Source: Treponema sp. UBA2869 (GTDB taxonomy: Bacteria > Spirochaetota > Spirochaetia > Treponematales > Treponemataceae). From it: 6,795 bases of DNA. Shown here one piece after another: positions 1 through 4,810 of the stretch (its first letter is position 1; each line of letters opens with the position of its first letter). Position numbers and translations under genes: made by a program. Location of the stretch: the NCBI GenBank assembly GCA_002350445.1, contig DEEV01000056.1, positions 10,634 through 17,428 of the forward strand. The letters are read 5' to 3'. The notes below the pieces were generated by a model. It saw only the letters and a program-made list of their open reading frames with translations. It searched no databases and had not been told where the DNA came from.

Positions 1-182
1 TCCAAAGTAAACATTTTGCGGATGTTGAATTCATCGCGCTTTCCTTTGTTCCAGTGTTTTACTGCACGGTAATATCCTACGATTCTTGCATAAACTTCAG
101 TTTCTGTTCCGTGGACATTTTCCAAGGCTAATTTTGTTTCTTCAATTTCCTTTTCAACCTGTGCAAGTGTTCTTTTTTCCAT
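1..182 (-). CDS. Stand-alone glycyl-radical domain of class III ribonucleotide reductase (partial, 3' end off window)
   Basis: The sixty visible residues correspond to the extreme C-terminus of NrdD, the part carrying the glycyl radical that starts ribonucleotide reduction by oxidising the active-site cysteine. Residues 29-41 read EVYARIVGYYRAV, followed by HWNKGK (43-48) and EF (51-52). This matches the family pattern R-[VI]-x-G-Y followed by W/F-N-x-G-K-x-x-E-F, with Gly36 as the predicted radical site. Residues 1-24 form a charged helix with hydrophobic residues at 6, 9, 13, 20 and 23, a heptad spacing. The ATG is supported by GGGAGG 11 nt upstream. The gene is in the same frame as nrdD, but two TAA stops separate them, so this is not a frameshift. 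It is presumably co-transcribed with nrdD, whose product lacks a radical glycine. An activase gene (nrdG) would be expected further left, outside the window. The assignment to the NrdD C-terminus is firm from the motif. Function in trans is inference. Confidence 0.85.
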   Translation of the reverse strand, partial: MEKRTLAQVEKEIEETKLALENVHGTETEVYARIVGYYRAVKHWNKGKRDEFNIRKMFTL

Positions 183-193
183 TTTTTATTTTT

Positions 194-199
194 CCTCCC
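194..199 (-). promoter_or_regulatory. Ribosome binding site of the glycyl-radical domain gene
   Basis: GGGAGG on the minus strand lies 11 nt before the ATG, across an A-rich spacer. It decides the start and shows that the small gene is translated independently rather than by readthrough from nrdD. Confidence 0.75.
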
Positions 200-206
200 A
201 ATTTAT

Positions 207-219
207 GCCGTTTGCCGGC
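207..219 (-). other. Small GC hairpin between nrdD and the radical-domain gene
   Basis: GCCG and CGGC arms flank a five-base loop in the 45-nt linker, just upstream of the Shine-Dalgarno sequence and without a following T-run. It is too short to be a terminator. It might tune the ratio of the two products or be chance. Confidence 0.25.
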
Positions 220-227
220 CACCTTTT

Positions 228-2348
228 TTATTTAGTTTTTGATTCTGCAAGAATCTTTTCCTTTTCTGCTTCAAGTGCCTTAAGTTTTTCTCTAAGGGCT
301 TTTTCCTTTTCTGCCTTACATTTAGGGCATTCAAACTGCTGTCCGTTCAGGTATCCGTGAATTTTACAGATAGAGTAGGTCGGCGAGATTGTAAAGAACG
401 GAATGCGGTATTTGCTCGCAATTGTCCTTACTAAATCTGCACACGATTTCCAGTCCTTTAAGGCTTCTCCCATAAATACATGGAACATTGTTCCACCGGT
501 GTATTTTGTCTGAAGAGATTCCTGATGGTCAAGGGCTTCGAACACATCTGCTGTATAATCAACAGGAAGCTGAGAAGAGTTTGTATAGAACGGATCTTCT
601 GTGCCGCTTGTTATGATATCCGGATACTGCTCCTTGTCATGGCGTGCAAGACGGTAAGATGTTGATTCTGCAGGAGTTGCTTCAAGATTAAAGAGATCTC
701 CTGTTTCTTCCTGATAATCTTGCATACGTTCCCGCATAAATGTAAGAACTCGCTCTGCAAAGGCTTTCCCTTCCGGAGTAGAAATATCTTTTCCAAGGAA
801 GTTCAGACATGCTTCGTTCATGCCGCATAGACCAATTGTATTAAAGTGATTTACAAGAGTTTTAAGGTAACGTCTTGTATAAGGATAAAGTCCACCGTCA
901 TAAAGACGCTGAATAACCTTTCTCTTTATGCAAAGACTTTCTTTTGCAAGTCCCATAAGATATTCAAGACGCTTAAAGAATTCTTCCTCATTTTTTGCAA
1001 GATAAGCTATCTGCGGCAGGTTGATTGTAACAACGCCGATAGAACCTGTAAATTCATCTGCACCAAAAAGTCCACCACCGCGACGGCGAAGTTCGCGTTT
1101 ATCAAGCTGAAGACGGCAGCACATTGAACGAACATCGCTTGGATTTAAATCTGAGTTTACAAAGTTCTGGAAGTTTGGTGTTCCGTACTGAGCTGTCATT
1201 GTAAACAAAAGTTTTGCATTTTCTGAATTCCAGTCAAAGTCGCGTGTGATGTTGTAAGTTGGAATAGGGTAAGCAAAACCTCGGCCTTCTGCATCACCTT
1301 CAATCATAAGCTCTATGAAAACTTTGTTGATAAGGTTCATTTCTTTCTGGCAGTCGCCGTAGGTATAATTCTGTTCTTTACCGCCGACAATAGCTTTTTT
1401 GTTTTTAAGGTCGTCAGGACAAACCCAGTCAAGCGTAATGTTTGTAAAAGGAGCCTGCGAACCCCATCGGCTTGGTGTGTTTACGCCGTAAATGTAGCTT
1501 TGAATGCACTGACGAACCTGTTTTTCATTCAGGTTATCAGCCTTTACAAAAGGTGCAAGATAAGTATCAAAAGAAGAAAATGCCTGAGCTCCTGCCCATT
1601 CATTCTGCATTATTCCCAAAAAGTTTACTATCTGATTTACAAGCGTTGTAAGGTGTGTTGCAGGTTTTGAAGTGATTTTATCTGGAACACCGCCTAATCC
1701 TTCTGCAATAAGCTGTCGCAATGACCAGCCTGCGCAGTAACCAGAAAACATTGAAAGATCATGAATATGAAAGGCTGCTGTTCTGTGAGCATCTGCAATT
1801 TCTTTTGTATAGATATTATTAAGCCAGTAATTTGCAGTTATTGTTCCCGAATTGTGAAGTATAAGACCGCCAAGCGAGAAGTTTACGTTTGCATTTTCGT
1901 GAACGCGCCAGTCGCTCTGTCCAAGGTAGCCGTCCATTGTTTTATTGATGTCTATCATCAGTTTTTTTGTATCACGTACGGCTTCGTGTCTTGCACGGTA
2001 AAGAATGTAGGCTTTTGCAACTTCTACTTCTTTTTGTTCTATAAGGACAGATTCAACAGTGTCCTGAATTTCCTCAATGGCTGGAATTGAATGAGCTCTG
2101 TTTCCTGCAAGCTCCAGACGAAGTTTTTCTTCTACAAAGTCTGTAAGCTTTGCGGCTCTCTGTGGATCTTTACTCTGTTCTACAGCTTCAATTGCTTTTC
2201 CGATTGCGTTTTCAATTTTTGTTCTGTCGTAATCTGCAATTTCGCCCGAACGCTTTACTACGGATTTTAGAAAGCCTCTTGTTTCTTTATCAGAACTTTT
2301 TCCCAAAAAGCTTTTCCACTCAGGAAAGATACCCTGCTCACCCATCAT
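228..2348 (-). CDS. nrdD: Class III (anaerobic) ribonucleoside-triphosphate reductase, catalytic subunit lacking the glycyl-radical domain
   Basis: This enzyme reduces ribonucleoside triphosphates to deoxyribonucleotides under anoxia in the cytoplasm. Residues about 26-120 form an ATP-cone (VVKRSG at 30-35, DRTKIENAI at 41-49, KAYILYRARHE at 112-122), the usual dATP/ATP activity switch. The 10-stranded barrel follows: NFSLGGLILHNSG (156-168), GYCAGWSL (203-210, a candidate for the T4 Cys79 position), SMCCRLQLD (408-416, Cys410/411 near the T4 Cys290 position), TGSIGVVTINLP (434-445), GLCGMNEACLNFLG (506-519) and EATPAEST (556-563). A zinc site is formed by Cys661, His664, Cys674 and Cys677. 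Family members then run about 15 residues to the glycyl-radical loop. Here the chain instead continues as a Lys/Glu-rich helix (678-706) and stops. No R-x-x-G-Y motif is present, and the loop is encoded by the next gene. The start overlaps the nrdR stop in ATGATG. GAGGG lies 3 nt before the first ATG and 6 nt before the second, so the second (705 aa) may be used. Confidence 0.95.
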   Translation of the reverse strand: MMGEQGIFPEWKSFLGKSSDKETRGFLKSVVKRSGEIADYDRTKIENAIGKAIEAVEQSKDPQRAAKLTDFVEEKLRLELAGNRAHSIPAIEEIQDTVESVLIEQKEVEVAKAYILYRARHEAVRDTKKLMIDINKTMDGYLGQSDWRVHENANVNFSLGGLILHNSGTITANYWLNNIYTKEIADAHRTAAFHIHDLSMFSGYCAGWSLRQLIAEGLGGVPDKITSKPATHLTTLVNQIVNFLGIMQNEWAGAQAFSSFDTYLAPFVKADNLNEKQVRQCIQSYIYGVNTPSRWGSQAPFTNITLDWVCPDDLKNKKAIVGGKEQNYTYGDCQKEMNLINKVFIELMIEGDAEGRGFAYPIPTYNITRDFDWNSENAKLLFTMTAQYGTPNFQNFVNSDLNPSDVRSMCCRLQLDKRELRRRGGGLFGADEFTGSIGVVTINLPQIAYLAKNEEEFFKRLEYLMGLAKESLCIKRKVIQRLYDGGLYPYTRRYLKTLVNHFNTIGLCGMNEACLNFLGKDISTPEGKAFAERVLTFMRERMQDYQEETGDLFNLEATPAESTSYRLARHDKEQYPDIITSGTEDPFYTNSSQLPVDYTADVFEALDHQESLQTKYTGGTMFHVFMGEALKDWKSCADLVRTIASKYRIPFFTISPTYSICKIHGYLNGQQFECPKCKAEKEKALREKLKALEAEKEKILAESKTK

Positions 2349-2821
2349 TTTCCCTCACTTTTATTTCTATTATTGATGTTTTTAACTTCAGTAATAAATT
2401 CATCAAGGTTTTCAAAATGTCTGTAGACAGATGCAAACCTTATATATGCCACTTTATCAAGGTTGTAAAGCTGTTCCAGTACAATTTCACCTAAATCGCT
2501 GGTTTTAATTTCTCTGGACTCTTTGCTTAAATTAATTGCGGTTGCTTCAATGTTTATGCAAAGCTGCTCAATTGTGTTCATTGAAACAGGTCGCTTTTCC
2601 AGGGCACGTTCAATTCCTTTTTCAAGTTTTGTACGGTCAAAAGGCTGTCTGCGTTCATCACGTTTTACAACCATAAAAGGCTTTTCTTCTATGCGTTCGT
2701 AACTTGTAAACCTGTATCCGCATACAGTACATTCACGGCGGCGTCTGATGCATTCTCCGTTCACGATAGAACGTGATTCAAGTACCTTATCATCAATGTT
2801 TCCGCAGTTTGGACAACGCAT
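2345..2821 (-). CDS. nrdR: Transcriptional repressor NrdR of ribonucleotide reductase genes
   Basis: This is a full-length NrdR (158 aa, within the usual 150-160). The N-terminal zinc ribbon uses Cys3 and Cys6 (MRCPNCG) and Cys31 and Cys34 (CTVCGYRFTSYE), with the basic stretch CIRRRREC between them. An ATP-cone spans about 49-137 (FMVVKRDERRQPFDRTKLEKGI at its start, VAYIRFASVYR at 124-134). NrdR senses the ATP/dATP balance through the cone and represses nrd operons by binding paired palindromic boxes. It is the first gene before nrdD, and its TGA overlaps the nrdD ATG (ATGA), which suggests translational coupling. A box-like palindrome sits in its own promoter region, so autoregulation of the whole operon is likely. 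The start is supported by AAGG about 9 nt upstream and by the invariant N-terminal MRCP. Confidence 0.97.
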   Translation of the reverse strand: MRCPNCGNIDDKVLESRSIVNGECIRRRRECTVCGYRFTSYERIEEKPFMVVKRDERRQPFDRTKLEKGIERALEKRPVSMNTIEQLCINIEATAINLSKESREIKTSDLGEIVLEQLYNLDKVAYIRFASVYRHFENLDEFITEVKNINNRNKSEGK

Positions 2822-2867
2822 TCCCTGTTACCTTTTTTTTATAGTGTTCTTTTTAGCTTATTTTCAT

Positions 2868-2909
2868 TTTATAACACTAAATATATAGCGACAAGTGAAT
2901 TTAAGTGAA
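2868..2909 (-). promoter_or_regulatory. Probable promoter of the nrdR-nrdD operon
   Basis: On the minus strand the best fit is TTCACT (2909-2904), an 18-nt spacer and TATATT (2885-2880). An alternative is TTGTCG (2894-2889), a 15-nt spacer and TATAAA (2873-2868). Either way the NrdR-box-like palindrome overlaps or lies inside the promoter, a position suited to repression. Base-level assignment is uncertain because the region is very AT-rich. Confidence 0.45.
2875..2890. promoter_or_regulatory. Candidate NrdR box
   Basis: The plus strand reads CACTAAATATATAGCG, a 16-bp imperfect palindrome with six of eight complementary pairs. It resembles the known NrdR box (approximately ACACWATATWTAGTGT). 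NrdR boxes usually come in pairs. A second partial site, with the half AACACTAT on the minus strand (2848-2841), lies downstream about 44 bp centre to centre. It is degenerate on its other half, and the spacing is not an ideal whole number of helical turns. Confidence 0.5.
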
Positions 2910-2912
2910 TTT
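2893..2912. repeat. Perfect tandem 10-bp direct repeat
   Basis: AAGTGAATTT occurs twice, back to back, immediately upstream of the candidate NrdR box on the nrdR side of the lnt-nrdR gap. The 10-bp period places both copies on the same DNA face. It could be a binding site for a second regulator, or simply the sequence around the -35 region. Confidence 0.6.
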
Positions 2913-2962
2913 TGAGAAATTATTTTAAACTTTTTTTCTTGACAAAAAATATTTTTATGCTT

Positions 2963-2999
2963 GGTACTGCTGTTTTGTAAAAAAAAGGCAGAAAGTACT
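2963..2999 (-). terminator. Weak hairpin just after lnt, possible terminator
   Basis: The arms GTACT-g-CTG (2964-2972) and CAG-aa-AGTAC (2989-2998) pair around a 16-base A/T-rich loop, starting a few bases after the lnt stop. The stem is interrupted, and no T-run follows directly in either direction, though T-rich sequence comes within about 15 nt. If it does not terminate, lnt transcripts could read into nrdR. Confidence 0.25.
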
Positions 3000-3002
3000 T
3001 GA

Positions 3003-4751
3003 CTATTTTTTATGTTTTTTGTGTTTATGCTTTTTAATTTTTCGTTCGTCAGGAATATAATCAGTTTTTTCAAAGGTTCTGAAGCTAAAAACAGAATAAC
3101 ATACAAGAAGAACGGCAAGCAGATACGGAAGCCAGTTGCCCAAAAGTGCATAAACTGTGATGTGTCTTTCATAGACTGGAATTTTGCATGCAAGCGAAGC
3201 GCTTTCAAAAAGCGGCATTTCTGCAAGAATTTTTGCAGAAGGATCAAGCACAACTGAATAACCTGAATTAGTTGAGCGCGCAACTGTTGTCCTGAATTCG
3301 ATGGCCGCATAGGATGCAATTACAAAATGCTGGAATTCACTGGATTTTTTAAGAGACCAGGAATCGTCCGTTATGTTCATAAAAAGTTCTGCGCCGCCTT
3401 TAAACAGAGGTCTCATTATGTCTGGAAAGGAATCGTCAAAACAAATCGGTGTGGCAATTCTTACTACAGGCGCAAGATTTTCTTTTTCAGTCTGCTGTTC
3501 AAACGATTCTGCAAGACTTATGGTTTTATAGGCATTGATGCTTCGACCTTCTGCGTAGGATGCAGGAATTTCAAAATAAACATACTGATCACCAGGAGTC
3601 CAGCCTGCAGAAATCTTAAGGACTTCTACAAGAAATTTCCTTACGGCAGGAATATGTGCTCCCGGAATTGCTTCTGCAAACGGAACAAGGTGATTTTTGC
3701 CGTAAACACCCCTGAGATTTGCCTTACTGTCAAACATAAGGGCTGCATTAAAAATCCTGAAGGTTTCGTAATCTTTTACGTAGGCTCCACCAATTAAAAA
3801 CGGGCAGTTCTGCTTTTCTATAAATTCAAAAAGAGGTTGTTCTGATGGAAAATACTTATAGTGAATGCTGTTTGCCGGAAAAGTGTGTTTTAAGGTACCT
3901 TCACTCCAGACTGTAAGCTGCGGATGTTCACCTTTTTCTTTGAGCTGAGCCACAGCTTTTTGTGTATATTCCTGAGATCGGAGAATTGCTTCTGTATCTG
4001 TTTTTTCTTTCCATGGATCAGAGTTTTGCTGAACCATTATTGTAGAAAGTGTTTTTTGAGGAATGCGAACTTTAGAACACTGATATTTTCCGTAAATAAG
4101 AGAAACAAAAAACAGTGCGGCACAAAGTCTTGTTATATCAGAAAGTTCCCTGCGTTTATTAAAGTGAATTAAAAGTTCCGCAATAACAGCATTAATCAGG
4201 GCAAACTGAATAGATACACCGTAAGGACCTGTGATATCTGCAATCTGCATAAGGGGACGCCATTCGTACATAGTGCTTGAAAGTGTTCCCCAGGGATAAC
4301 CTAAAAATCCGCTTGATTTTATCCATTCATAAAGTGTATAGATTCCTGCAAAGTAAAGGCAGCGGAATGTAATTGAATTAAAAAACTGGTTATGAAGTGA
4401 ATTAAGATTCAAATCATTTTTGCTTTTTGCAGAAGAAAATGGAAGATAAAGTAAAAGTGCAAAAGCGCAGCCTATAAGTGCAGTGCCAAAAGCAGAAAAT
4501 CCCAGAGTAAAAATTGCAAAATCTTTAAAACCAAGCCAGAAGCTGGAACAAAGGTGCGTTGCTGCAGTTTGAACGGCAAAGCAAAGCATTGCCTGCTTAT
4601 AATTTTTTGATTCCCATACAGCTATATAGAGAGGAACCAGAGCTAAAACGGTAAAAACAGGGCATCCAAGAAGATAAAATTCGTTTGGAATAGCTGCCGC
4701 CAGCATCACTCCTGAAAAAACTGAATAAAAAACTTGTAAAATCGGAATCAT
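3003..4751 (-). CDS. lnt: Apolipoprotein N-acyltransferase
   Basis: This inner-membrane enzyme moves an acyl chain from phospholipid to the N-terminal cysteine of apolipoproteins, the last step of lipoprotein maturation in diderms. The N-terminal half holds several hydrophobic segments (roughly 8-46, 78-105, 130-145, 180-196, 208-221) with the family block GYPWGTLSSTMYEW (151-164). A nitrilase-like domain follows with the Glu-Lys-Cys triad: Glu284 (VWSEG), Lys352 (YGKNHLVPFAE) and Cys437 (PICFDDSFPD). It also has NITDDSW (459-465) and EFRTTVARSTNSGYS (485-499). One more membrane helix (about 532-556) precedes a very basic Lys/His tail (571-582). The Glu-Lys spacing equals that of E. coli Lnt, but the Lys-Cys spacing is about 33 residues longer (insert near 395-428), explaining much of the length (582 versus 512). 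The two residues after the catalytic Cys are Phe-Asp rather than Tyr-Glu. No Shine-Dalgarno sequence precedes the ATG, so a leaderless message is possible. Confidence 0.95.
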   Translation of the reverse strand: MIPILQVFYSVFSGVMLAAAIPNEFYLLGCPVFTVLALVPLYIAVWESKNYKQAMLCFAVQTAATHLCSSFWLGFKDFAIFTLGFSAFGTALIGCAFALLLYLPFSSAKSKNDLNLNSLHNQFFNSITFRCLYFAGIYTLYEWIKSSGFLGYPWGTLSSTMYEWRPLMQIADITGPYGVSIQFALINAVIAELLIHFNKRRELSDITRLCAALFFVSLIYGKYQCSKVRIPQKTLSTIMVQQNSDPWKEKTDTEAILRSQEYTQKAVAQLKEKGEHPQLTVWSEGTLKHTFPANSIHYKYFPSEQPLFEFIEKQNCPFLIGGAYVKDYETFRIFNAALMFDSKANLRGVYGKNHLVPFAEAIPGAHIPAVRKFLVEVLKISAGWTPGDQYVYFEIPASYAEGRSINAYKTISLAESFEQQTEKENLAPVVRIATPICFDDSFPDIMRPLFKGGAELFMNITDDSWSLKKSSEFQHFVIASYAAIEFRTTVARSTNSGYSVVLDPSAKILAEMPLFESASLACKIPVYERHITVYALLGNWLPYLLAVLLVCYSVFSFRTFEKTDYIPDERKIKKHKHKKHKK

Positions 4752-4762
4752 TATATTATTAT
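4734..4762 (+). promoter_or_regulatory. Candidate promoter of the GHMP kinase-surE pair
   Basis: TTGTAA (4734-4739), a 17-nt spacer and TATTAT (4757-4762) on the plus strand would start transcription near 4769. The site overlaps the start of lnt and its proposed promoter, so the two directions may interfere. It is one of several possible fits in AT-rich DNA. Confidence 0.4.
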
Positions 4763-4789
4763 TTTAAATACATATATGTAAAAAAGCAA
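4761..4789 (-). promoter_or_regulatory. Candidate lnt promoter giving a near-leaderless mRNA
   Basis: On the minus strand, TTGCTT (4789-4784), a 17-nt spacer and TAAAAT (4766-4761) are followed by only 9 nt before the lnt ATG. Initiation at the usual distance would leave a 5' leader of about 2-3 nt, which fits the absence of any Shine-Dalgarno sequence there. Confidence 0.45.
4769..4780. repeat. Perfect 12-bp palindrome in the divergent promoter region
   Basis: TACATATATGTA is fully self-complementary. It lies within the proposed lnt promoter spacer and at the expected start of the rightward transcript. It could be an operator for a dimeric regulator acting on both directions, but AT-rich palindromes of this size also arise by chance. 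Confidence 0.4.
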
Positions 4790-4810
4790 GGGAAGGGGGA
4801 GTATTCCGGC

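Noticed and set aside
180..230. Programmed frameshift or stop readthrough joining nrdD to the small gene
   Set aside because: The genes are already in the same frame, and two TAA codons intervene. No slippery site or recoding signal such as a selenocysteine-type TGA is present.
241..255. GATTC-tgcaa-GAATC hairpin near the nrdD stop, considered as a terminator
   Set aside because: It has only a 5-bp AT-rich stem and lies inside the coding sequence. The downstream gene has its own Shine-Dalgarno sequence and is expected to be co-transcribed.
846..2494. Open frames on the plus strand opposite nrdD and nrdR (846-1127, 1761-2090, 2150-2494)
   Set aside because: They lie antisense to well-supported genes, are rich in Cys, Phe and Lys as expected of mirror frames, match no family, and have no convincing ribosome binding sites.
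3219..3240. Inverted repeat TTCTGCAA / TTGCAGAA with a 6-base loop
   Set aside because: It lies inside the lnt coding sequence and is explained by codons for Leu-Ala-Glu and Ala-Lys. TTCTGCAA-type words recur throughout this window.
2864..3319. A 151-codon minus-strand frame running from inside lnt into the lnt-nrdR gap
   Set aside because: It is mostly an alternate frame of the lnt 3' end. Its C-terminal part is low-complexity Lys/Asn/Phe-rich sequence translated from AT-rich intergenic DNA.
3327..4172. Plus-strand frames opposite lnt (3327-3797, 3924-4172)
   Set aside because: They are antisense shadows of a gene with a complete catalytic triad. Their composition is typical of reversed low-GC coding sequence.
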